Shown one piece after another: positions 37,182 to 54,171 of a DNA stretch of 64,000 bases. Source of the DNA: Homarus americanus (lineage: Eukaryota; Arthropoda; Malacostraca; Decapoda; Nephropidae); NCBI RefSeq assembly GCF_018991925.1, contig NW_024738604.1:372501-436500 (forward strand), given 5' to 3'. Every line of letters begins with the position of its first letter. Position 1 is the first letter of the stretch. Made by a program: the position numbers and the translations under genes. The notes under the pieces were generated by a model. The model was given only the letters and a program-made list of their open reading frames with translations. It did no database searches and was not told where the DNA came from.

Positions 37182-37697
37182 GTACGAGTCATGTTGTTTC
37201 ATATGGCTGTTTAACTTTGATTCACAATTACATAAATCAAATTGAAGTATAATCTGTTCTGTTTTGATTACATTCATTATAAGTCACTCAGACAGCATAT
37301 ACCCTTTGACAAAAGTTTTTGAGATGAGTAATCATTTCACAAGGATACTATTGAAAAGATAAACAATTATTTCTTTATTTCAGAATGAATATCAATAATA
37401 AGACTCATTTTATAATGGTGACTTTGTTATTTTTGTATAGGTTGTTTGATCAGCTTGTACCACTTACCTGGTCAAAGATTATTTAAGATGCATTGTACAC
37501 AGGAAACAAGGTAAGATTATGCAATTTTACTTCAAAATTACTTGAACAGTGCTCAGTTTTCATTATAGCTGAAGGTAGGTTAACACTGTGGAATAGGATA
37601 AAATTCATATTTTCTGCCTTCCATAGTTGGGTTCTAGAACTGGACATTTGACAGTAATATTACTCTCTCTCTCCCTCCCTGTTTTTATATATACAGC

Positions 37698-37701
<4 letters not shown>

Positions 37702-37792
<91 letters not shown>
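37702..37792. repeat. (TA)n then (CA)n compound microsatellite
   Basis: About 31 TA units pass directly into about 14 AC units. It produces the Tyr-Ile and Val-Cys open frames on the minus strand, which are not genes. Confidence 0.97.
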
Positions 37793-38470
37793 GGCAGCTT
37801 TGATGATTCGGGACGCATATAGTGAATACTTAATCTTATGGGGAAAATTAGGATATGTTCCACAATTAAAAGTCAACAGTAATGCGATAAAAGTTGTGGA
37901 AAAATTATTAAATTTTTTACCTGTACTCAAATGTACTAAGTTAATGACTAAAATTTTTATGTCTGGTGCAATTTATGTAATGTTTATAGTCAAAATAATC
38001 ACCATCTTACAGGAATTCCAGCAATGCTAAATGAAGTAGGTGACATTTTATAAGTGAAAAACTTAAACTCCCTGTCTTTTATCCCACTCCCTCCTGAACT
38101 CCTAACTGTCAACACCCCACCTCCCCTCCACCTCCCAGCCAGCAGGGGAGGCAGATGTCTGTGGGTGATAAGGATTAATGGGATGAAAGTGATTTTACAC
38201 TTAAAATTCTTGTGTTATAAAATGTCACAGACTTGACTTGGCAGAATATAACTTGCATTGCTGGAATCCTTGCAAGATAATGATTAATTTGAGTATAAAT
38301 ATCTCATAGTTTGCACAAGAGATAAAAAATTTAGTTCTTTAGCTTACAGTACATTTGAGCACAAATTAAGTACAGTAATGTGTTTCTCAAAATTATGCTT
38401 TTTCACAGGGAAAAGTCTGTATAACTAACCCCATTGGTCAGGATATTATGGCATTGAATGCTACAGTGTA

Positions 38471-38802
38471 CAGGTGCTCCTCTACTTAAGAATGTTCAAC
38501 TTACAAACTTTTAGAGATACAAACATAATTACTGAGGGGGTTACCTGCCAGAACAGGTGTTTAATGTGGATGTGAATTGGATTATTTTGAAGAAAATTCC
38601 AGATAGAACAAACATTACCTAAGAGGAGAAGAGTGGGCCAGGTTTTAAGGCTGTATTAAAGGGTATAGCGTACTAAATATCCATAATCTTTTCATTTTTT
38701 ACAATATGTTTGGTATCTACAAGAGTAAAGTTGGACTTCCACACAATTGGACTTACAAACAAGCCTCAGGAACGTACTCATTCGTAAGTAGAGGAGCACC
38801 TG
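38471..38802. mobile_element. TIR element with near-perfect CAGGTGCTCCTCTACTTA ends
   Basis: TA|CAGGTGCTCCTCTACTTA at the left and TAAGTAGAGGAGCACCTG|TA at the right are perfect inverted repeats over 18 bases, an unusually good match here. The 332-base interior has no transposase. The subterminal DNA also mirrors (ACTTACAAACTTTTAG and ACTTACAAACAAGCC occur on the same strand, as partial direct repeats). Confidence 0.88.
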
Positions 38803-41414
38803 TATTTCAATTAAGTTCTTTGTTTAGTTCTGTACATCTATGCGAATTCCCATATAGTAAATGGCATAAAGCGAGGGTCCAGTGTACAGTAAACGTGTAC
38901 CATAGCACAAACACTTTGTCATAAAGAGGTCCCGTAAACCTGGACTATATTTATGCTGATGTAAGTTGTACTGGTACCAGTAATATTACATTTTGTGCAT
39001 TATTTTGCCTTTTTTAACCTCGGCTTCGATGGTTCTGAATTTTCGCTAATCCGGAACCAGTCTGGTCCCAAGCTTCCTGGATTAGCAAGGTCCAACCTGT
39101 ATATATATATATACTCGGTGTCCCCTTAATATACATCCTGATTATGGACATACTATACATACAGTCACAAATCATCAAAATATTTAGAGATGGCTGGAAT
39201 CTATAGTCGATGAAATTAGGGTGAGTTGCAGGTATGGTCCAGTTGCTGTGGAAGAGATGAGAGAGGAATTGTCAGCCAGTGGTGGTAAGCCATTCCTGTT
39301 GCATACTTTTTCATATTTCACCATTCTGTCATTATTATAGACTATTCGGGATACAATAAAAAATATTGGGAATGTTTTGTGACATAAATTTTATAATTTG
39401 GGTTTCCACAGGAAATTGATGTCTGGTTAATGTACTGTACATCCAGTCATCACCATACAGATTTTCAGGAACACATCATGTATGTTAAGGGGATGCTGAC
39501 TGGATGTACAGGTATATACAGTATTTTACTTTTGTTGACTCTGAGTCATATACAGTACAGTACTTGCCAGTATCTTTTCATCCAAGAGGTTGTCAACCCA
39601 CAGGCTGAGAGATTTCCTAAAGTAGCATTCTCTACAGATCTGTTTTTCTGAATATTTTTTGCAATTTGTGTGTATTATCTACAAATTAAATTACCCTGTA
39701 CAGTACTGTAGTTGTGCATCATATACAGAAATCATATGTAAATCTACATTATTATACAATACTAGAAATGAAAGACATAATTTTAATGTCACTGTCTAGA
39801 CAATATACTACATGTGCTTCAAAAGATTGGAGAGAAGTGAATGTATAAAGGAACTGGGAAATTCTTATGAATTCTACAAAGATCTTGGGTCTAATTAGAT
39901 AAACTAAATTGGTTATGATGAATATGAAGTAAAATCTTTGATGCTCAATTTGTGAGTCATGTGATTGGTTAAGTCCTGATGAACAAATATCTCGTGTTAC
40001 TTTTATTATTGTCACTCAAGAAAATTAAATTTTGAAGGAGTTTTGTAAAAAAAAAAAAAAAAAATCCAACCTTACTGGTGTAAAAATTCCCAGAGACAGT
40101 AGAATATGTTCAGCAAATTGTTATTTATAGTGAATAAAGTATATATTCTCATTGGACACAAAGGGCTGATTAGGGTGTACATTAATTGGTTTTAGGTTAA
40201 GAAACTAATTGGAGTTTAGTTTATTAATTCATCCTTTAATGCTACCCAAAATCCAAGTACTGTAGGTGTATATCACACCAAACAATATTAATGCAACAGT
40301 TTTGGTTGACAATTAAAAATGCACTAGATACTGTGATGGCCAGAAATTTGGTTTTGTATGGTGCATCACTACTAAATCATGTGCTATAGTGATAGCCTCA
40401 CTTTAAAGTTCCATTAATTCAAACATGACTAACTCTAGAACTGTATGGAAAAAATATATGGTACATATTTCTTAGGGCACATCCGATTGGGCATTGTTCC
40501 ATGTCATTTATGCAGAGAAAATGTATCCTAAGATTGCCATCCTTGTTTCATGGAATTAGAGAAGTCATGTTTGGTAAAGCGTTGTATAAGTTACTTTAGG
40601 TTGAGAAATATGGCATGTTAGATTTGCTTGCTTTCTCTCCCCCCCCCCAATATTGTCTCCCTAGTCTTTTTTTTATACCAGTTCTGGAACCTTTAGCAAC
40701 CAATGCTCTACTAAGATCCAGCTGACTGATTGTAGTCATGGCATATATACTGTATACAAATGATGAATTAAGGGATACAGTACTTTGCTCAACTTTGTGA
40801 TTCAAATATTTACCCTACTTCTGATTTAACAGGAATTTGATTGCTTTATTTTTGAGTTCGTAATATGGAATTCAACTTTTTTTTTTCGCCATTAATAATA
40901 TTCACTAAATTCAGTACATATGTTGGCATAAGTACCAGCTGCTATCCTTTAAGAAAGGCCCAGCAACACCATGTACCAGCTTAAACTATAATCACCAATA
41001 TGCATTAAACCATATGTTAACATTACTCAAGTGGACCACAGTAATGTATGTTTGTCACACTTGTTAATTTTATCTGTGTAATGCTGCTTATGTATAAAAC
41101 AAATATTCATATAGCACACAGTGATGTAAACAATAATTCATTGATATTGCTTGTGAAAATCAATTTGTCTTGTCTGATATTATGACCAAAACTCTTAATG
41201 ATTATTAACCATTGTACACAAACATATTCAAGTGTTGGGTGCAAGGAGCTCAGGTCTCCAGGACAAGTGAAGTCCCTTATAAAAAATTGTAGGTCCCATA
41301 ATAATACAACAAATTGAGACATTACTGTACCTCAAAATTTCATTTTAAGAAGAGAATAGGTGTTGGGTGACTCCAATATTCATCATTCACGAGGGATAAT
41401 TTGAATTAAAAATA

Positions 41415-41977
41415 CAGCAGAACCTTGTTTATCCCAAATTCATGGGACATTGGCAATTTCGGTTAATCACTCTTTTCGGTTATTTGAGCTATTTTAATAA
41501 ATATATTATGGAATAAAGACTGGAAATATGAGTAGTATGTATAACAAAACTAAAGAATGTACTCCCCCAATTAACTGTTTGCAAACATGTGGTGGTTTAA
41601 GATGGTTAGTACATGTGTTATGAAGATACAAAACACACAACCCATGTGTTATGGAGATGTAGAATACAGTATAAGAAAAACATTTCACAAAAGAATATTG
41701 CAGCCAATAAACAATGGTAAAATAATCCAGAAAAGGGTGTGGTTATAAATTGGGCACATGGAGCAATGTGCTTGTAAAAAAAATCCATCAGCGCCACCGT
41801 GACAGTATCCTGAATCATGCCCCATCACAAGCGGATGGCAGGAAATCTAAATTGGAGTTCAGTTGTCTCTGGACGAGTACAGTTATTTGAAAATGATTCG
41901 TAATGGTTTTTTAAAAAATTTTGGTTACAGTATTTGAGTTTCGGTTGGAGGAGTTACGGTTAAACGAGGTTCTACTG
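41415..41977. mobile_element. pogo-like TIR element, CAGCAGAACCTTGTTTATCC ends
   Basis: TA|CAGCAGAACCTTGTTTATCC and GGTTAAACGAGGTTCTACTG|TA are imperfect inverted repeats bounding 563 bases. Minus-strand open frames inside (41506-41818) have no motif. CAGTAGAACCTCG-TTAACC ends are typical of pogo/Tigger elements. Confidence 0.78.
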
Positions 41978-44648
41978 TAATAGGGTGTGTCTTAGTTTAA
42001 AATTTTAGGTTTAGAGGTTTTTGCATTCTTGTCAAATTCCAATTTTTTTTTGGTAAAATGCATTAAATATTTAAGGATTTACAATAACACAAATTTTTAT
42101 TGCTGTGTGGTGAGAGGGTTAGACTGTTATGTTGATTATGCCACAATTAAAGATCTTCTCTAATCCTTTCAATGAAAATTATGTTTTCTGTAAATGGTCA
42201 AATTACTCAGTAAAGCTTCCAATATACTAGGTGCCTGATGAAGAGAAGAGACAGATTGCTAACTGAAGTTAATTTTAGTATAAACTCTGGATTGGAGTTA
42301 AGCTAAAATGTTTGGCTGCAAGTTAACACTACAGGATTGAGGTGTGCATGTATGTGTGGTTTACCACCTAGACTGTCCCATAAGCCAATTCATGTGAACT
42401 AGTACTACTACATATTGGTAGGCTTTAGCACAGAAGAGTTACACTCTGTAGACAACAAATGAAAGATCTATAGTACAAGAATTATAAGCTATCATGTTAA
42501 CATTCATTCAGCAAAGAAGCCACAACTCTGTTATAAATTTATGAAATATATAGCAGTTTAATGTTATGAAGTAACTTTGCCGAGTATAATTAATTACATT
42601 ATCTGGATTTTAGGTATTTTGTATGATGCATAACATTTAAAATTTGATCAATGCTAGTGAAAATCAAGTACTGTACCTTGATCACAAAAAAATCTTTGTG
42701 CTCATTAGTCTGGACTCCAAGCTTTAGTCCAATACACAGCAGGTGGTTTTATTTTTTGTCATTATGTAGCAAACCTCTTCTCTCCAATATGAATGCATTT
42801 CCTAATCATCATGCTGCAGAACTTGTAAGTACCTTTACTGTGAAATATAACAGGCCATAGTACATGCTAGTTTTAAGTACATTAAGTTTTTATCACTGCT
42901 GTACATTTAAATAGCAACCAAGATTCTATTAACTCAGCATAGGGTAGTTAATGTCCTTAAACATTTCCTTATGCTGTCTTACCTTAACTGGAGGTTTTGC
43001 TAGAGAGTGAGTGTTACCTTTTCAAATCCCAAATTAAATGCATATCTGTGATCTTATTTTTTGTATTAATAAAATATTGAGACTTACAACAATGAATTGA
43101 TAATTTAGTGTTGTATCTTGGGCAAAGATCTGAGGTTAACTCACTGGTAGATATCAGATGGTTGTGATAGATTGGTACTTTATGAATAAAATCTAGTCGA
43201 AGGCATTATTAGTAAAGCATGTGGTGTGATTAGTAAGAATATAAGGTCCATGTATGGAAAAAAGGCGAGCTTAGAAGAAATTCAGCATTTCATTCCACTG
43301 TACTATCCATGCAAATTCATCTTAAAGATTCCATCCTTAATGAAAACATGTGGTTATTCATCATTAAGTGAAAGCTTTCTTAGATATACCTATTGTTTTT
43401 TCAGAGATTGTACCATTTAATCTATCAATGAAGTTAACAAGGACACCCAAGTTTCTACATTTCATATTTTAGTTATGAAAGCAGTCAGGTACAAAGTTAT
43501 TTTTGAAAGATCTTTAGTGTAGAATATTGTAATTATATATTTCAAACAAAGCTAGTTCAGCCTCATAAACATGCAGGTATATTTTTTAGTTGAATGTATA
43601 TGTTTTATGAACTATAACTATAATGGATATAAGCTTTTTGTACAGGTATTAATATTTTCTTTATTTCATAATACTGTATTTGTATCTTATTACAAGTTTT
43701 ACAGTTAAACATGTCAAGAGTATGAGGTACAGGAGTCAGTTTGTGTATCTTCTGGTTTTGTTTTGCATTTAAAGTTTTTGTTTCGCAAGTGCATTGATTG
43801 CTAGTCACTACACAGGCAGTATTAGATTATCAGTAACTCGGTGACACAACTGATTTCATCCTCTAGACAAGTAAACACATTTTGAAACTGTATTAATTAA
43901 TTTTGATGAATTCTACACTACAATTGACTTCAAAATTGTTTCTCTTCAATTATTCCAGTATAAACTATAAATTGTTCATTGTTTTTATTTTTTATTATTG
44001 CTGTTCAACCTTGTGTCAGGGTCACTATAAATGTGGTTTGCACATCACACTATCAGTGCCCAATATTTAAACTATACCTGCACCAATTTGTGAAGTTTTC
44101 TTGCTGTTAGACTGATTTAATATATGTTGTGCAATTTTTTTTTCCCAAAGAACAAAATGGTTCTATTGTCCATCATTAAATTAAGACAATTTTCCATTAA
44201 AAATTAGCCATTTGTTCTTAGAAAGGGGCACATTCATGTTAATAGAATGTTTATAAATCAAACCCACATTAGAAAACCTGATAAGCCAAGTCCTCATCAC
44301 TCAATTAGTGTGTTTATACTTTTATTGAGAAGCAAAGAAATTTAGTTTTACAATTGGCAACAAAATCTCAACTAGTTTCTAAAAAGACTAAATTATAATC
44401 TTTGCATGGAATAGCTAACCTAAGCCTCATTTTTCTGTAATGTTATTAAATCTGACACTGGAGCTGATTGTGTGTGTCTGAGAATATTAATTATTAGGTA
44501 TTAGGTAGAGAATTAAAAAGTATTCACCCCTACCCTCATCAGATATAATGACAATGGAAAACAAGACTATTGCCTTATCAAGGTTGTCATTTAGTTTACA
44601 GAGCATAAACTGGTAGAAGTTTGATACTAGGATACTTATCACAATGTA
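41978..44648. other. AT-rich intergenic DNA
   Basis: No gene recognised. An isolated exon-like segment (acceptor TTATGTAG near 42768, donor GTAAGTACC near 42826, encoding KPLLSNMNAFPNHHAAEL) occurs in an open frame but has no family match and no partner exon. Confidence 0.4.
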
Positions 44649-44919
44649 CAGCTCCTCCCCGACTTACGACCTGCCTCAGTCGTACCAAAATTTTGTCAAA
44701 TTACATATTTTCGAGTCCCTATGTCAGCAATTGCGTTGTGTACTGACAATTTTTTTATATTGTAATTCACTTTAAAATGGCTGGCAAGCTAAAATGTGAG
44801 AGTTTTGTGGTGCTGAGAAGAAAAAGAGACATTTTAGATTTTCTATGTATTATTTAAGCATTTTCGACATACGGCCTGGATTTGGGTACCTAACCCCGTC
44901 GTAAGTCGGGGAGGAGCTG
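44649..44919. mobile_element. TIR element with perfect CAGCTCCTCCCCGACTTACGAC ends
   Basis: The left CAGCTCCTCCCCGACTTACG and the right CGTAAGTCGGGGAGGAGCTG are exact inverted repeats for at least 20 bases and are flanked by TA on both sides. The 271-base element is non-coding. The well-preserved ends suggest recent mobility. It belongs to the same family as 9199-9506 and 31458-31590. Confidence 0.9.
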
Positions 44920-45924
44920 TACTGTAATACAGTACATTATTCTCATGATTTAGAAAATTTTTGCTATATAGTACAGTATATCAGAAGGGGCAAATGATTT
45001 TCTTAATACGGGTACAGTATAACTTGAATAAGCATAATATTACAGAATTAAATTTAAAAAGAGGATTACAAAAGTTTACATTTTAATTAAGTTACACACA
45101 AACTAAATCTGTTGGTGGGGGCTTTGCTTCTCCGGACACTACCCGACTGGCACCGCCAGTGTCCTTATTTCATATTGTTTGGACTAGTCTGTAAATCTGG
45201 CAGTTAATTCCTGTCTAATCCCACTCTAGGACTTGTAACTTAACCCTCATCAGACATATTCCACACTAGTTGCTATACAGAATGGCTGGAAGTTGCAGTC
45301 CCTGTCTGTTAAGGGTTAAGAGGATGTCTGAGCATTTATAAAACTTTCCAAATCTTCTAATAAGGGGTTTGATATACATTTTATAGCCCTTAAAGGCCAT
45401 AAACTTTAAGTAATCTACTATGACTCCACAGTAGCTTTTATCTGGTTGGTGAGGTTATTATTGCAAATTAAAACATATAATTCATATCTCACATATGAAC
45501 TGTTGCACAAGTGTGAATTAACTGGTGCATTAATGAATAAATATTTTGTTCTTCTACAAATTAGCACTTTGCTTCCCTTTGTCACTCTTAAATGCATATA
45601 TAGATGTACACGATAAAAAAAGTACTGTATTTGTGCACATTTCACGCGAAACAATCCAACACCAGACGATGGATACTGCAAGATGACATACATTGCTTGC
45701 TAGCGACATTTTCTGTTTTTATGACGTGCAAATTCAGAAGAAAATATATTATTCCTGCTAACAATTTGTAGTGTGGTTCGTTTATGTTGTGGCTTGGGTG
45801 TACATATTGATAATTTAGGAAATCATTGGACCCAGTATGCATAGATATGTTTTTGGACCATGTGCACTTAAATGTGCATGTTTGTAAATATACTGTGAAG
45901 TAATTACATGTGTGGAAGTAAGTA

Positions 45925-46455
45925 CAGTGAGTTCTGCTATAATGCGTGTTTTGATAACGCGAATTTGCTCTAACGCGATTTATGAATAGAGGAACGATAT
46001 TTGTATAACGCGAACGCTTGTTTGCTGTAATGCGATTTTTGCTTACTATTTCTCCAATTTTGTGGTATTAACTGTGAATATGGTAAAGAAGAATATCTCC
46101 AAGAAGCGTTCTGGTGATCGAATTCCCGGTGATGATCGCAAAAGAAAGGATATAACACTTGAAGAGAAGCTCGATGTTATCAACCTCAAAATCACCCTTC
46201 TCCCCCATCAAGTTACATTCATATTTTTTCAAGGTAAAGTGTTACATTTATTGTATGATTTCATTATTAGATATGAATGTAACATTTATTTAGACTGTGC
46301 TATCCTTTGTTAGGCTAACTACTAAGTTTTTTAGATTTCGAGTAATCTGCACCTAACCCTATTTTCTCCATAAGCCCTGTTATTTCTATTACGCGATTTT
46401 CTATAGCACGATATTTTACAAGAACACAACTATCGCGTTATAGCAGAACTGACTG
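45925..46455 (+). mobile_element. Tigger-like element with CENP-B-type HTH fragment
   Basis: TA|CAGTGAGTTCTGCTATAATG and CGTTATAGCAGAACTGACTG|TA are good inverted repeats. Within, an ATG at 46080 opens MVKKNISKKRSGDR, then RKRKDITLEEKLDVINL, which is the start of a CENP-B/Psq-type helix-turn-helix as found in Tigger/Jerky transposases. The frame then runs into unrelated sequence, so only the N-terminus is left. Subterminal phrases (CGCGATT, AACGCGAA) are also mirrored. Confidence 0.82.
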
Positions 46456-46849
46456 TACTTAGTTAAACCCACGAAATTCCAATTCCGAGAGAAAAGTATT
46501 TTTCGGTGCAAAAATTTCAAAGGCATTAGGTTTGTCGTTTTGGCTGTAATCTTCATCTCCGAGTTTTTGTTCAAAACCTTAGTACTGTATAGCTACTCCC
46601 GAGCATGTCAATTCAAAATCTATGGTTGACAATTTAATTGCGGGGTCATAATGACATGGAAAATTTTAATGAAATTATTTCAATGTTAATTACTTGCCAA
46701 CTATGGGTTTCCAGGGTGTTATTTTTTTGTGTTTTATTTGAAATAATTAAGGGTGTCCTGTATGAAGGCCTGTTAGGATTATTTAAATTTATTTAGTCCA
46801 TTTATCTCTGTATGAATATTAACATACCCAAAAGATTTTATTTAAACAA

Positions 46850-47312
46850 CAGTCATGCGTCGCTTAACGTCCTAGATACGTTCTTGGAAACGTGACGTTA
46901 ACCGAATTGGATGTTGTCTGAACATCACATTGCGAACTTTGTATTTATACTTACGTGTATGTGGAATATTGCAGTGTACTTGTACTGTACAATATTGACT
47001 AAATTTACTAGATAACGTACACAACTAGTGAAACACAGAGGTTAAGAACATAACCAGTAACGAGGCATTTCTTATATCTATCAAAACATATTATGGATAT
47101 ATAGTTACTGTACTGTATCATCATACACCTGGTAGCACAATCTATTTTGTTTAAGAACAAGTGATGCATGCGTGAGCGCGCCCACTCTAAGGCCACTTAT
47201 GTCTGCTACGTCCCGTTGTCTGAATGGGTTTTTTTTTTATCCCCATTATTTTCTTATTATTTTTATGGGCCACGGACGTATATGCGATCAGACGTAAAGC
47301 GACACATGACCG
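46850..47312. mobile_element. Tigger-like MITE with CAGTCATGCGTCGCTTAACG end
   Basis: The left end CAGTCATGCGTCGCTTAACG and the right end CGTAAAGCGACACATGACCG are imperfect inverted repeats around 463 bases. TA survives at the right; the left has AA. The terminal sequence closely resembles the ends of mammalian Tigger-family MITEs as I remember them. No coding sequence remains. Confidence 0.75.
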
Positions 47313-47544
47313 TATGTGTATATTAAATTAACTCAAAATCAACTATTTGGAATGAACAGGAGACTGTTTTCTTCCATACAGTATTCTGGCAGCTTGGAAC
47401 AGCTCTGCTACTCTGAAGGAGTAACACAAGTAGGTGAAGGACAGTGAGTGAGGTAACAGAGGTAAGCAACACTCCTGGAGAACAGTGGAAAGAGGTCAAG
47501 AGTGGTGTCACAGGGCTGGTGGTTAAGTGCACTAACTCATTTAC

Positions 47545-47737
47545 AGCAGTTTTCTCAGTAATTTTGGAGCTTGTTCACACATAAATGGGATAATTAAACA
47601 CTTTTCCCCGAGGCCTCTCACAACATTTGTATGACTGGTGTGAAAGGTCTCCGAAACATGTTTAATAAGCCCATTCATGTGTGGGGGCTGACTCGCGAAT
47701 GCATTCGCCTATTTCTCAAATGACTGAGAAAATGGCT
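47545..47737. repeat. long foldback, arms TTTTCTCAGT ... CACACATAAATGGG
   Basis: The left arm (about 47548-47620) contains TTTTCTCAGTAATTTTGGAG and TTCACACATAAATGGGATAA. The right arm (about 47645-47737) carries their reverse complements with an extra insert of about 25 bases. The centre has AGGCCTCTCACAA / TGTGAAAGGTCTCC, shared with the foldback at 11621. It could form a hairpin in RNA. Confidence 0.65.
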
Positions 47738-49125
47738 ATTGGTTTTCTGGAGGGTGAAAGTGATGGTAAGGAGAACAAAGTTAAGGGGACTGCTGAAAGG
47801 AAGTTTTAAATTAGAATAATTTAGACATGGAAAGGAAATACTGTACTGTAATGGTTTGGCAATGGATTTGTGGACCAAGTTAACCACAATCGTCAAAATG
47901 AATCCATGGGAAAGTTTCAAATATAGGTTGGAAAGCTATACAATTAACTACAGCAGTTTCATTTATAATTGTTCTTCAACTACTACATTCTTAACTTGGA
48001 GAACACCTACAGTATACTAAGCAATTTATTATTTCCTAAAACAATGGTAATAAGGCCAAAAATGTTGTCAAACATGTTTATTAAGAATTTACAAACTATG
48101 ACATACCATTGTTCTTGAAGGAATGTTTTGTTTGAAAAATACAAAGTTTTTCCTTTTATGATGAAACAATTATTCAAATCAGATATCTTCATTAGCTAAA
48201 ACAAAAAACCTTGAAATAAAGAGCGATACAGTCACATACCTGGCTTGTAAATCATAAGCTACAGTTCTGAGGAGTTGCACCACTGCCTTATCTATCATGT
48301 ATAAACAGTACCTGCATTGGTATTCAACAAAATCTGCAGAGGTGAGAGCAAACACTAAAAAAAAAAAAAAATAAAAAAAAAATAACCTTCATAATGCCAC
48401 AATAGTACATATATTTACATTATGATTCTGAAACCTTAAGATGTATCGTGAAGTTTATGGGCTTCCATACAAGTTCAATTATCCCCATTGGTTTATAACC
48501 CTTAAACCAACAAGACTGCTTGTGTCACTGTTACAAGTAACCCAAAATCTATATACCAAAATATACATACTACATTAGACAAGAGAATGGCACTCCCACA
48601 CCATACATTAACAATATTAAACTTTCTTGATTTAAACATGGATGTTACACAAGCATTCACCTCAGCATTACATCCAACAAAACACTCGGTCAAACACGGG
48701 AAGGAACAGGACTGCAGCTGCTGGGTCTCATGGAAATGTCATACTCTGGTACACTCTTTCATTCAGTATTTTCAGTGCAGTGAAAAAATACACAAACATG
48801 CATGAAAGTAGGGTATTATTCTCTCAGTTGAGTCATACTACTGACTTAAAAAGATATAACAACTAGTACTTCATTTTCTTAACAATGAACTCACTGTGAG
48901 CCATATATATATATACTTGTCTGTCCAATCTGTTATGTTTTGTTTTGTTTTGTAATCTAAATAAAGGGAGAGCTATTGATTCATTATTGCATTTCATGTA
49001 CAAAAAAAAAAAAATAATCAATTTGTAGCGAAGAGAAATTAGAGCACATCTATACCTTGGTTCACACCATGACTCAAAACCCTGAAGCAGGGAGTGGGGC
49101 TTGACAAGTCATGGTATAAAAATAA
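47738..49125. other. ARF 3' UTR and intergenic DNA
   Basis: The 3' UTR of the minus-strand ARF gene should lie left of 49126, but a single polyadenylation signal cannot be chosen. A-rich runs lie at 48356-48384 and 49001-49013. No coding exon was seen. Confidence 0.4.

Positions 49126-54171
<5,046 letters not shown>

Larger units (their letters stand above)
37182..41414. other. PXK 3' region and intergenic DNA
   Basis: The PXK stop TAG is immediately followed by GTACGAGT, a usable splice donor. An acceptor-like TTTTGTATAG lies at 37431-37440 and a donor-like GTAAGATT at 37512, so a 3' UTR exon at 37441-37511 is possible. An AT/AC compound microsatellite and a MITE lie further on. No other gene was recognised. 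Confidence 0.45.
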
